From the NCBI GenBank assembly GCA_022574595.1, contig JACZRS010000007.1, positions 62,001 to 126,000 on the forward strand: a DNA stretch of 64,000 nucleotides. Direction: 5' to 3'. Both the position numbers and the translations under genes were made by a program. The notes under the pieces are model-generated. The model was not told the DNA's origin and searched no databases. It saw only the letters and a program-made list of their open reading frames with translations. Every line of letters begins with the position of its first letter. Position 1 is the stretch's first letter. The stretch comes from Planctomycetota bacterium. GTDB taxonomy: Bacteria > Planctomycetota > Phycisphaerae > Phycisphaerales > SM1A02. Positions 8,764 through 16,343 of the stretch are shown piece by piece.

Positions 8764-9830
8764 TAAATCGCCTCGTCCAAGAGTGAAGAGAGTAGCATTT
8801 CGTCATATGCTTGGCGTGCAAGGTCAAGCGGGCTTATGGTGGCGTTTTCGTCGATATGTATTGAAGCTGCGATCTCTTGCCATCTAGACGGGTCACGAGT
8901 AAGGACGATTTGCAGAACAGGAGTTAACATGCCCTGTGAATTCTTCAAATGCTCCTTCGTCGTATCGAACGGAAACTGATTCGCCAGATCTTTTATAGCA
9001 ATTGTCTTAGGCAGTTCGTCGGACAAATTATTGATCACTTGTGAAAGTAGTGCCGGCGCGGCAAACGGTCCGGGAGATTGGCGAACTAGTGATGCAAGTT
9101 CGAAGCCAGCAAGTGTACACGCCGAAGCTGTCTCAATATCAGAGAATGAACGCTCGAGCCATGTGCTGTGCTGGCCTATCATCCACCACAATGCATTGGA
9201 TTCCTCATCGCGTAGTAGATGTAATGCATCGGACTCGTTTTGTGTATCGATAATGAGTTTTAACTGAGTCTGAAATAATTGGAGTGCCTCTGATATAATC
9301 TTGCTTCGTTGAGTCTCATCAGTACCCGCTGCTAGCTTGGCAAGTTCTTCAATCTTGGGATTTGCCAATTGGCTGAGCTTGCGATCGGAATGCATCGTCG
9401 CGCGAATTGCAGCCGAAGTATTCGCAAGATACTGCGTTCCAATAACTACAAATGTTGGCGACAGTTTGGTACTGCGAAGCTCTGCGAACTCGGCGCATCT
9501 GAGAGAGAGAGCGCTCACAATCCGGCATGATTTATCCTTGTGGGACCTGATCATTTCAACTAGAATTGTACCCGCTATGACGGCTACCTCTTTGTCATTT
9601 CCCTTATTACGGAATGATGTGTCGGCTTTCCGAAACGTGTCACGAAAGCGCGACTCAAACGTAGCGTCGGCGGGCCATTGAAAAAGTAAACTCGCTAAAC
9701 CAGGAATATCTTTAAGCGACGCACTCTCGATGAATGCAGTGACGCCCTCCCATCTAAGATTCACAAGTTGATCGTCAAGATCGATCATTACTAGGCGTAG
9801 CCATTCGCCAAAATCTGGATGCATATTCAT
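8763..9830 (-). CDS. Helical component of the GAP1/double-GTPase operon, unknown function
   Basis: A 355-residue, almost wholly alpha-helical soluble protein with no recognised domain. Its composition (many short helices, evenly spaced Leu and Ala) suggests a HEAT-like or other helical-repeat scaffold. It is coupled on both sides: a four-base ATGA overlap with the small upstream ORF and a one-base TAATG overlap with the downstream GTPase. It is therefore an integral member of the module. A scaffold or adaptor role between GTPases and phosphoesterase is inferred from position only. Confidence 0.75.
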   Translation of the reverse strand: MNMHPDFGEWLRLVMIDLDDQLVNLRWEGVTAFIESASLKDIPGLASLLFQWPADATFESRFRDTFRKADTSFRNKGNDKEVAVIAGTILVEMIRSHKDKSCRIVSALSLRCAEFAELRSTKLSPTFVVIGTQYLANTSAAIRATMHSDRKLSQLANPKIEELAKLAAGTDETQRSKIISEALQLFQTQLKLIIDTQNESDALHLLRDEESNALWWMIGQHSTWLERSFSDIETASACTLAGFELASLVRQSPGPFAAPALLSQVINNLSDELPKTIAIKDLANQFPFDTTKEHLKNSQGMLTPVLQIVLTRDPSRWQEIAASIHIDENATISPLDLARQAYDEMLLSSLLDEAI

Positions 9831-10009
9831 TGGTTATCTCCAGCAAACGGATTGCTCGGGAATTGTGTTTTATCAAGATGCTCCATCACCGCATCCCACA
9901 AACGGAATAGCTCTCCGCGTGCTTCAGCTCGCTGGATAACCCGTCGGAATAGCTCCCTATCAGTAATACCTTCGTCATCGTTTTGGATAAGGCTCAGCTT
10001 TTGTGCCAC
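9827..10009 (-). CDS. Small EAD-like helical protein overlapping the phosphoesterase gene
   Basis: A 60-residue ORF with the pattern LFRRVIQRAEARGEL, a following helix and a Pro-Asn-Pro tail. This resembles effector-associated domains (EADs), small death-like helical adaptors that link effectors to NTPases. It starts with GTG inside the 3' end of the phosphoesterase gene (35-bp overlap, different frame) without a clear ribosome binding site. It ends in an ATGA overlap with the next gene. It may be a separate coupled product, or the C-terminal domain of the phosphoesterase joined by a frameshift (programmed or sequencing error). The EAD assignment is tentative. Confidence 0.5.
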   Translation of the reverse strand: MAQKLSLIQNDDEGITDRELFRRVIQRAEARGELFRLWDAVMEHLDKTQFPSNPFAGDNQ

Positions 10010-11153
10010 TCAGCTTATAAATGTAGGGAAGTTTCCAGAAGCAATGTGATAGCATGCGCTTCGGGCTTCGTCTTGTTGGCTGTTCATCCACCTGCTCTAC
10101 CTCGTTTGCAATCTCTGCACGTTCGGCACTGCTATGTTTCGGATCATTATCATTCCCCGGTGATTCCCATGGACTCAGCGCCAGATTATAGACTTTGTAT
10201 TCTTGCCCACCGCACGAATTTGAGTCAGCGATGAAAGTACTGTTTTCCTGTTGCCATACGCGGGGATAAACACGTACTAGCATTTTTCGTTCAGCATCTA
10301 CTGTATCAATGGTCACTCCAATCCAGTTGTATCGTGGCATCCAATCAGACTCTTGTCGACTAGGGTGGACAGCTCCGGCACTCAGAATCAATGATTCGTC
10401 CACCTTGGTCATTCTCAGACGGTGCTTGTGCCCAAATAGCTGAACCTTGGTTAGCGCTTTTAGTCCGTCGGAAACCTCATCCTGATCAATAAGCCAATCC
10501 GGAGGATGATGACACATGACCATGTACTCAACACCATCCGATCTGCTAATTCCATATTGATACCCACCTAGAACAAGTTTATTACTGCCCCGATTGTCCT
10601 CTGCGTCAGAAATTAGTGTTGAGTTCAATCCCCTGAGCCGAAGCATCGAACCATCGTTCAGTTCGAACTCTTCTTCCCACCATGGGGTCGAATGATCAAC
10701 CGGGCAATTGTATTTCTGAGCAAACGCGTTGTAATTGCGTAGCGGCGCATACAGTACATCGTTTGGAGCCTTCACATAATCTTCGAGAATTGAGTTAATG
10801 CTACATGGATTGCAGGTTCGAAGTTCCTTATGGCACATCCGGATAGTGATATCGGCATTGATCGTTGGATGACAAACGTCATGATTACCTGGGACACACC
10901 AAACGTTTTCCGGTGGACAGTTAAGACTCACACAAAGCTCACTAATCCATTGCTGCGCGATTTCATACTCGTTGGATTGTCCGGCAAATGCAATGTCACC
11001 TGAAATAAGAATCGCGTGAGGTGGACTCCCGACTTCACCCTTCACTTCAACTGCGTCTCGGAGAAGTTCGCTGCGCAACTGCTGATCGAGGTCATACACA
11101 GCCTGATAGGGCTTACTAAAGTGGATGTCTGAAAGGTGTAAGAAATTCAGCAT
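9975..11153 (-). CDS. Calcineurin-like metallophosphoesterase
   Basis: A 392-residue phosphoesterase with every metal-binding motif of the calcineurin-like family: LSDIHF near the start, SGDIAF, PGNHDV, the CHHPP histidine and FGHKHR. The start chosen is ATG at 11153, because the product then opens directly with the first beta strand (MLNFLHLSDIH); an upstream in-frame ATG at 11198 adds a poor extension. It is the first gene of the six-gene operon with the GAP1 and GTPase genes. It could be the catalytic effector (nuclease, or cyclic-nucleotide or phosphoprotein phosphatase). The C-terminal 40 residues have no clear fold and overlap the EAD-like ORF. Confidence 0.87.
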   Translation of the reverse strand: MLNFLHLSDIHFSKPYQAVYDLDQQLRSELLRDAVEVKGEVGSPPHAILISGDIAFAGQSNEYEIAQQWISELCVSLNCPPENVWCVPGNHDVCHPTINADITIRMCHKELRTCNPCSINSILEDYVKAPNDVLYAPLRNYNAFAQKYNCPVDHSTPWWEEEFELNDGSMLRLRGLNSTLISDAEDNRGSNKLVLGGYQYGISRSDGVEYMVMCHHPPDWLIDQDEVSDGLKALTKVQLFGHKHRLRMTKVDESLILSAGAVHPSRQESDWMPRYNWIGVTIDTVDAERKMLVRVYPRVWQQENSTFIADSNSCGGQEYKVYNLALSPWESPGNDNDPKHSSAERAEIANEVEQVDEQPTRRSPKRMLSHCFWKLPYIYKLSGTKAEPYPKR

Positions 11154-11655
11154 GTTAGGCACTACTATACCACAAACGTTGTACATTGCAGCATCCACCG
11201 GTGCTTTATCATTCTGGCATTTGCTTTCTTACACTTCTGCTAAAAAATAAAGCCATACATGATCGTTAACAAGAGTGAGTGTTAAGTGCGTACACACAAA
11301 CCTAACAAACGCTCAAATGAGGTTTTCGCCAGGGACAACTGGAATAACGAATGCAGAACTAGCTTCTTGAAGGCAATCCCAAGTAACTAACAACCCTGTC
11401 ATCCTCCGACTTTGAGGCGCAAGACTGGGCACTCACGTGTCGCGTGTCACTAATTGCTAGACACTCGTTAGACCTGGCGATCGTAGAAAATCCCAACAAC
11501 ATTCTATTGTGGGGTTTTGGAGTAAACCACGCACGGGGCTTGATCCTGCAACCTACACTTTATGAAAGCGTAGCTCATGCACTTCTGAAGTGCTGCATCG
11601 AGCCGTTTTTCAGCGCCTAATAACCCGGGCGGTTTGGAGCAGTACTGGAAGAGCA
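11154..11655. other. Intergenic region upstream of the GAP1 operon
   Basis: Five hundred bases without a supportable gene. It should hold the promoter of the minus-strand phosphoesterase operon near 11160-11260, which is AT-rich. It also holds a strong hairpin at 11487-11518, a copy of the boundary motif at 11561-11580 and a short perfect hairpin just after it (GCACTTC/GAAGTGC). The short elements GCGCAAG and GTTAGACCT also occur in other intergenic gaps of the island. Confidence 0.5.
11487..11518 (-). terminator. Bidirectional-looking hairpin terminator
   Basis: An inverted repeat with arms close to AAAATCCCAACAA and TTGTGGGGTTTT, flanked by A and T runs, so it could act in either direction. 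It lies about 140 bp downstream of the 186-residue membrane protein gene and would separate it from the GAP1 operon. Confidence 0.5.
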
Positions 11656-12216
11656 TCACCAGGAGATACTTATAGCACTTGCATTCTTTGCGCCTTGGAT
11701 CATGATGTTCTCGTCGCTCGTGCCAACTGCGATTCGATAATCGTAGATCCCCTGGCCGATGAGTTTGCCAGGGCTATCGTCATCCGACAAACTCTTAATC
11801 AATCGAACAGCATTCTCACCGATTTCCTTTGCACGGATTCTTGTTGTTCCGGGACTCACGATGATGGCGATCTTGATGTCATCATGCTCTTGGCCAATGA
11901 ACACATCTCGGACATCGGTGAAGTTGAGTACGAAGTGATCGACAATAATCTGCTTGATCTCATCACTGATCTGAGGCACAGCTGTCTGTTTAGTCGGTTT
12001 TTCAATCTCACTTGGAACTGAAGGATCTCGATCTATAACCGCCTGTTTGGTGGCTTGTTTATTGTTATTTGCAGTTGAGGGACTGCGGGGCGTTGTTGGC
12101 ATCTGTGTCGCGAGCCAGATAAGCCCGATGAATCCGATGAATAAGACAGCTCCTACTGCTGCAGTAATAACAATTGCAATTACACAACCCGATCCTTGTT
12201 TAGATTTATTAGCCAT
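11656..12216 (-). CDS. Hypothetical single-pass membrane protein
   Basis: A 186-residue protein. It has a short basic N-terminus (KSKQG), one strongly hydrophobic segment (about residues 11-34), a Ser/Thr/Pro/Lys-rich linker (about 40-80) and a soluble C-terminal alpha/beta domain of about 100 residues (IVDHFVLNFTDVRDV onward). The start is firm: AAGGAG five bases before ATG. I recognise no family; the C-terminal domain could be a small ligand-binding domain. It stands alone between the GAP1 operon and the XRE regulator, which is transcribed divergently 85 bp away, so the two may share control. Confidence 0.65.
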   Translation of the reverse strand: MANKSKQGSGCVIAIVITAAVGAVLFIGFIGLIWLATQMPTTPRSPSTANNNKQATKQAVIDRDPSVPSEIEKPTKQTAVPQISDEIKQIIVDHFVLNFTDVRDVFIGQEHDDIKIAIIVSPGTTRIRAKEIGENAVRLIKSLSDDDSPGKLIGQGIYDYRIAVGTSDENIMIQGAKNASAISISW

Positions 12217-12301
12217 GGCATCTCCTTTGCATTGATTATATCCGAAGTTGGGATATTCCGAAATAGGATTGACACTGCAGCTCTCTTAAGAGGAGCGAGC
12301 T

Positions 12302-12538
12302 GTGCGATCAGTCTTTACGAAGCGATACCAACGATTACTTGAGCTATTGCGGGAGGCCCGTAACGACGCTGAGCTAACTCAAGTCGATGTGTCTCGCAAA
12401 TTGAAGCGTCATCAGTCATTTGTTTCGAAGTACGAGCAAGGTGAGCGTCGTCTTGATCTCGTGGAGTTCTTAGAAGTGGCAGATGCGATCGATGTTGATC
12501 CAATCAAGATTCTCAAAGCAGTTAGGGCAATTAAGTAA
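12302..12538 (+). CDS. XRE-family HTH transcriptional regulator
   Basis: A 78-residue single-domain helix-turn-helix protein of Cro/CI type: LLREARNDAELTQ, VSRKLKRHQSFVSKYEQGERRLDLVEF, then a short final helix. The GTG start has AAGAGGAG about nine bases upstream and a TTGACA-like -35 about 35 bp before it. It is divergent from the membrane protein gene at 11656-12216, so its operator is probably in the 85-bp gap, which contains the repeated element TCCGAA...TTCCGAA. A role in silencing island genes is likely from family behaviour but not shown. Confidence 0.9.
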   Translation: MRSVFTKRYQRLLELLREARNDAELTQVDVSRKLKRHQSFVSKYEQGERRLDLVEFLEVADAIDVDPIKILKAVRAIK

Positions 12539-12549
12539 GATTTTCATTG

Positions 12550-12584
12550 AATCTCGCTTCGTCATGAAAGCGAGACTCTATTGC
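12550..12584 (+). repeat. Boundary motif copy with perfect 8-bp hairpin
   Basis: TCTCGCTT and AAGCGAGA form a perfect stem just after the XRE gene, and the 3' half is the recurrent motif ATGAAAGCGAGACTCTATTG. It may act as the XRE terminator although no T tract follows. A second, weaker copy (AAAGCGATACTATTC) lies at 12608-12622. Confidence 0.5.
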
Positions 12585-12749
12585 TCCCTGATCGCACTAA
12601 ATCAATCAAAGCGATACTATTCGACGTGATCATCGTCCTGTGGACGCGCTAAATCGCTTTTGACGCACTCCTTGTCCCTCTCCCATGTCGATCGTCGTTC
12701 CCATCGCGGAATCGTCTAATTGGCGATCCTAGGCGCTCGAATCGGCTTG

Positions 12750-12776
12750 AGAAAGCCCCCTTCGATATACGGGGGC
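12750..12776 (-). terminator. Rho-independent terminator for the small basic protein gene
   Basis: On the minus strand a GCCCCC stem with a nine-base loop pairs with GGGGGC and is followed by TTTCTC. It lies 25 bp beyond the stop codon of the gene at 12801-13040. Confidence 0.7.
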
Positions 12777-12800
12777 GAGAGAGATAATTTACGAGTAATA

Positions 12801-13040
12801 TCACATTGATTTTGGTTTGACTGCGGGCTTGCGGTTCAATCCACCGCGATGACCCAGTACTCGGAGTTGTCGCCGGATCTGTTGTTTCTCGCTTCGAAGG
12901 GTCGCTGCCTTAAGTTTCTTCAGTAACTCAGCGATCTTCGCTTGGTTGCCATTCACTTTACTGTTACTACTTGACTTGGCAGTCGAATTCACTTCCTTTG
13001 TCGTGGTCTTGTTCGTCATTGCCTTCTTGGATGTCGTCAT
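12801..13040 (-). CDS. Small basic Lys/Ser/Thr-rich protein, unknown
   Basis: A 79-residue protein. The N-terminal 40 residues are low complexity (K, T, S, N), probably disordered. The C-terminal half is a basic helical segment (KIAELLKKLKAATLRSEKQ) ending in an Arg/Gly/Lys-rich tail that could bind nucleic acid. The start is ATG at 13040 with AAGGAG seven bases upstream; the longer frame to 13082 has no such signal. A good terminator follows. No family recognised. Confidence 0.65.
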   Translation of the reverse strand: MTTSKKAMTNKTTTKEVNSTAKSSSNSKVNGNQAKIAELLKKLKAATLRSEKQQIRRQLRVLGHRGGLNRKPAVKPKSM

Positions 13041-13355
13041 TGTTTTACTCCTTACTGTTATTTGATAATTTGAGGTCAACATGACGATGATTCTAAGACT
13101 CTATTGGCATGAGCGCAAGGTCGTTATTTGAATATGTGCAGCGAGTATTCGTAATATGTTGCCAAAGCACTTCATTGTGTCTTATCGCGCCCTGACGTGT
13201 TTCTAACACGATCGACGAGGTAATCCTCATCACACGCCAACGGCGCTCTGGAACGCTCCTATGCGCCCGAGATCCTAGGGGTTTGTTCGCTTTAGATGAG
13301 GGTACTTGTTAGACCTTGGATTTTCCAAATATCCCCTGCGCTCCTAGATAGGCAA
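13041..13355. other. Intergenic gap of about 315 bp
   Basis: No gene supported. It contains a short inverted pair (GTGTT/AACAC around 13197-13209) and a GTTAGACCTTGGATTTTCC segment at 13308-13326 that resembles GTTAGACCTGG at 11468-11478, in another gap of the island. The promoter of the small basic gene should lie at its left side. Otherwise I see nothing in it. Confidence 0.35.
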
Positions 13356-13964
13356 TCAGTGTTCAGAGCCGTCAGACTCAAGCCAATCATGGAACAGCAT
13401 CTGTTGCTCTGTAGTTCGAGACCACTCTAGTACTACTATCCTTCGCACGTTGATTCGCTGGCAGATTCTGAGCAGCAGTGCATGCTCTTCTTGCTGCAGG
13501 ATCATGGATCTTTGCTTGGAGGCATCCCCCAGCAGTACTGGCAATTTGTAAACGAATGACTCATCTGGTGTGGCCGACCCTCTCAATAGCGGGCTGATGT
13601 CACCATGGATCACTTCTACTACCAGATGGCTTGGTGTTATCAAGCAGCAGCCCGCGTAATCGAATCTCCAGGACGGATAGACGACATAGTGGGAGACGTC
13701 AGGCCTGACTGATGCGAAAGTCTTGATGGTCCTGCGAACGCTGCGAAACGGAACATAGTGCTTAGCTGGCAACTCGAATGCGTACATCTTGCTCGGGCAC
13801 GACCTAACTGTCCATCCAAGCCGCGCTTCCGTCCATGGACTATGCGGCAAGTCTGTGACGCACTCGACGAATCTCCATTTCGGATGTGGTAATCGGTAAA
13901 GCTCAATGCGCCGGAGACCTTCATACTTGGACAAAACCGGATATTGTAGGTTGGACAGATCCAC
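13356..13964 (-). CDS. Unknown protein, last gene of the deaminase-fold/FAD/TIM-barrel operon
   Basis: A 202-residue alpha/beta protein. Features are YEGLRRIELYRLP near the N-terminus, LGWTVRSCPSK (about residue 49), HYVVYPSWRFDYAG (about 92) and LVVEVIHGDISPLL (about 113). The order of a vRS-like strand, a YPSWRFDYAG strand and a VEV.HGD segment is reminiscent of ATP-grasp or PEP-synthase-like nucleotide-binding proteins, but the match is too weak to name. The GTG start follows the upstream stop after one base (TGATGTG), so it is coupled to the TIM-barrel gene. It is the least explained member of this operon. Confidence 0.7.
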   Translation of the reverse strand: MDLSNLQYPVLSKYEGLRRIELYRLPHPKWRFVECVTDLPHSPWTEARLGWTVRSCPSKMYAFELPAKHYVPFRSVRRTIKTFASVRPDVSHYVVYPSWRFDYAGCCLITPSHLVVEVIHGDISPLLRGSATPDESFVYKLPVLLGDASKQRSMILQQEEHALLLRICQRINVRRIVVLEWSRTTEQQMLFHDWLESDGSEH

Positions 13965-13965
13965 A

Positions 13966-14904
13966 TCAACACGTCGCTTGCGCCGTGCTTATGCGCTGCC
14001 CGTTTGTAGACAACCAGTATTCTTTCATCAGCCTAGCCGCCACATCCTGCGAATCTTTCGCTTCGCAAACGATGAGCGGAGCAAGCTCTCTAGCCACTAT
14101 CTCTTCGATCAAAGGCTCGAATCTAGGCAAGAAATGTCTGGTAGCTGTACTGCGAGCACCGAATAGACCTAGCTGTTCATCTGTCTGTAGATCAGCGAAG
14201 GCACGATGCCGGATCTCTCCTTGTTTCCCCCACTCAATTGGACACATGTGAAAGTGCAAATGCCTAGCAATGAATGCTTCTTGGCCTAGCACTTTCTGCA
14301 ACTTGTCGAACACCACAGCGAAGTCGTCTCGACTGCGAAGTGATCCATGTGTCCGTGCATGAAGATGAGCAAAGTCGATACACGGCCATGCGCAATCAAC
14401 TTCCGCGCAGATCGCCAAGATATCATCTAATGACCCGAGTTGACGAATCTTACCCGCAACTTCAGGAAACAGTCGCACGTCATCAAGGTCACACTCTTGC
14501 TCAAATCGCTTCAGCGCGTCAATTGCACTGCGGACACCACTCTCGCGTGTACCTACGAACGTACCGGGGTGGAACACGATCCTGCGAGCGCCGAGTTTCT
14601 TTGCCAACCGCACACACTTGTGAAGTTCGTTCAGCGAGTTGTCGATCTTCTTCGGATCTGGCGTCCCGATTGAGATGTAGTACGGGCCATGAATGGAGAG
14701 TTCGACATTGTACCGCTCCGCGTTCCTCCTAAATTCCGCCGCGCGCTCGTCAGACATGCGTACACCGCGCGTGCATTGGAGTTCAAGCGCGTCTAACCCA
14801 ATGCTTCCCAGCCATTCGGGTGCATGAACCCTATCTGAGGAGTAGTCGGACGCCCAGAAATTCGGCGGATTGCCCGCCACGCCAAAGAGAGGGGAAGCAG
14901 TCAT
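13966..14904 (-). CDS. Endonuclease IV / xylose-isomerase-like TIM-barrel protein
   Basis: A 312-residue TIM barrel of AP-endonuclease family 2. Likely metal ligands are in place: His in SIHGPY (about residue 72), His in FHPGTF (about 112), Glu in LFPEVAGK (about 146), Asp and His in IDFAHLHAR (about 180-183), His in HFHMCP (about 217), His in GEIRHR and Glu in VCEAKDS near the end. Conservation of the full set suggests an active metal-dependent enzyme: AP endonuclease, 3'-repair nuclease or sugar isomerase. The start overlaps the FAD-protein stop by four bases (ATGA). Its presence in a mobile operon beside a deaminase-fold protein hints at processing of modified DNA or nucleotides, which is inference. 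Confidence 0.85.
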   Translation of the reverse strand: MTASPLFGVAGNPPNFWASDYSSDRVHAPEWLGSIGLDALELQCTRGVRMSDERAAEFRRNAERYNVELSIHGPYYISIGTPDPKKIDNSLNELHKCVRLAKKLGARRIVFHPGTFVGTRESGVRSAIDALKRFEQECDLDDVRLFPEVAGKIRQLGSLDDILAICAEVDCAWPCIDFAHLHARTHGSLRSRDDFAVVFDKLQKVLGQEAFIARHLHFHMCPIEWGKQGEIRHRAFADLQTDEQLGLFGARSTATRHFLPRFEPLIEEIVARELAPLIVCEAKDSQDVAARLMKEYWLSTNGQRISTAQATC

Positions 14905-16343
14905 GACCGCTGTACTCCCGCTTGGGCCAGCACTCCACGTGATACCGACGATGTTAGAGGCACGCCGGCTATCGCATGTGCTATGACAAGTCCGGAAAAC
15001 ATTGCCTGTACGTACCCACGTCCTAGACCAGCAAGATCACCTCCGATGAACACACCAGGCATGTCTGTCATGAGCGCTTCATCCAGAGGCACCGATCGCC
15101 AGAAATTGTCGATCACCGGCGCATAGACATAGCCAGTCGGATGAGAGAAGATGGCCCCACCACTCTCGTCGTTCAAGAGGCTCAGCAATGTGTCGATGCC
15201 CTCTCTGAGCGTGGCGCTCAACGCGTGATGGACATCGTACTCAATCGAGTTGAGCGCCGGCGGACACTCGGGCGACGGAATCGGAGCCGTATCTCGAGGT
15301 CGTCCCAGGAACAGATCGAGCTGCTGACGAAACGGACCCTTCTCGCGAGGATTGCGACAAGCGAAATGGCTCAATGCAAAGTCAACAGGATTGGAGCGCG
15401 CTGGCACCGGTAGTCGCCCAACGAGCGAAACGCTTGTGCGTTCGGTCCATCCTGTGCCGAAGTGACCGTCAACCATGCGAACGCCATCTAGGTGCGCGAC
15501 GGCCATCTGGCCACCTCTGCACCAACACAGTGTACGGAACTCCACATCTGAAAATGACGCCTTAAATTTCGGATCCTCCAAAGAGCCAGCAATGTTCTGG
15601 ACGAGAGACGCAGGCATCTCAAGTCTTACTCCAACGTCCACGTTCGCATGCCCGTGCGGCAGCCCGAGCGATTCAAGCGTAGACTCCAACCAACTGGCTC
15701 CAGAACGTCCTACGCAAAGCAAAACGGCCTTACGCACTATCACGGCCTTAGGAACGCCCTGGTGCGAGTAGATGACTCTGAATCCAGCCAAAGGATCGCT
15801 TCGCATGATCTGCGTGACGGACGCTCGCGTGATCACACGACCGCCAGAATCCTCGACTGACGAGATCAGGCCGGCCATCAGAGGACGCATCTCATCGGCT
15901 AGCAACGGTACGGCGCAATAGCGCTTCAGATGCATCGCTCCGACGTCTCTCAGTTGCGCGTGTTTAGGCAGACCGCACCGTAGTCTTAGGTCGTCGGCCA
16001 TGCCACACTGCTCGGCCTCCTTGATCAACTCGATCACGGCGGCGTTGGCGGCTTCACAGGCGTAACCTGTGTGATGGGCTAGTCTCTCTCCGGCAGGGAA
16101 GAAACAGAGGCTGCCGCCGACGATGCCCGCGACTCCGCCGACACCACTCACGAAGTCGCATTGACGACACGGCGGACATCGGTCCGTGGTTAGCTGGGGA
16201 CAAGTCCGCCGCGACAAGCTCTTGCCTTGCTCAAGAAGGAGGACAGACTGCTCAGTCAAGTGAAGCAGCCGATGCGCAGCCGCCAGACCGGCCGGACCGG
16301 CTCCAACAATAAGTACGTCGCACTGTTCACTCGGTCTTGGCAT
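14901..16343 (-). CDS. FAD-dependent dehydrogenase, COG2509-like
   Basis: A 480-residue flavoprotein with an N-terminal dinucleotide-binding motif (VLIVGAGPAGLAAA). A cysteine-rich insert follows (CPQLTTDRCPPCRQCDF, about residue 47), then a GGVAGIVGGSLCFF segment and a second nucleotide-contact region (LLCVGRSGASWL). These match uncharacterised FAD-dependent dehydrogenases related to HI0933 and geranylgeranyl reductases. The four-Cys insert could hold a metal. The start chosen is ATG at 16343, with GAAGG upstream and a 17-bp overlap of the preceding gene; an in-frame ATG at 16409 would overlap it by 83 bp. The substrate is unknown; the operon context points to nucleotide or isoprenoid chemistry, unresolved. 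Confidence 0.82.
   Translation of the reverse strand: MPRPSEQCDVLIVGAGPAGLAAAHRLLHLTEQSVLLLEQGKSLSRRTCPQLTTDRCPPCRQCDFVSGVGGVAGIVGGSLCFFPAGERLAHHTGYACEAANAAVIELIKEAEQCGMADDLRLRCGLPKHAQLRDVGAMHLKRYCAVPLLADEMRPLMAGLISSVEDSGGRVITRASVTQIMRSDPLAGFRVIYSHQGVPKAVIVRKAVLLCVGRSGASWLESTLESLGLPHGHANVDVGVRLEMPASLVQNIAGSLEDPKFKASFSDVEFRTLCWCRGGQMAVAHLDGVRMVDGHFGTGWTERTSVSLVGRLPVPARSNPVDFALSHFACRNPREKGPFRQQLDLFLGRPRDTAPIPSPECPPALNSIEYDVHHALSATLREGIDTLLSLLNDESGGAIFSHPTGYVYAPVIDNFWRSVPLDEALMTDMPGVFIGGDLAGLGRGYVQAMFSGLVIAHAIAGVPLTSSVSRGVLAQAGVQRS

Noticed and set aside
11290-11480. Integron attC site (ACCTAAC ... GTTAGAC)
   Set aside because: The core sites are about 170 bp apart with poor inner pairing, no IntI-type integrase is present, and other gaps lack the pair. 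Probably chance.
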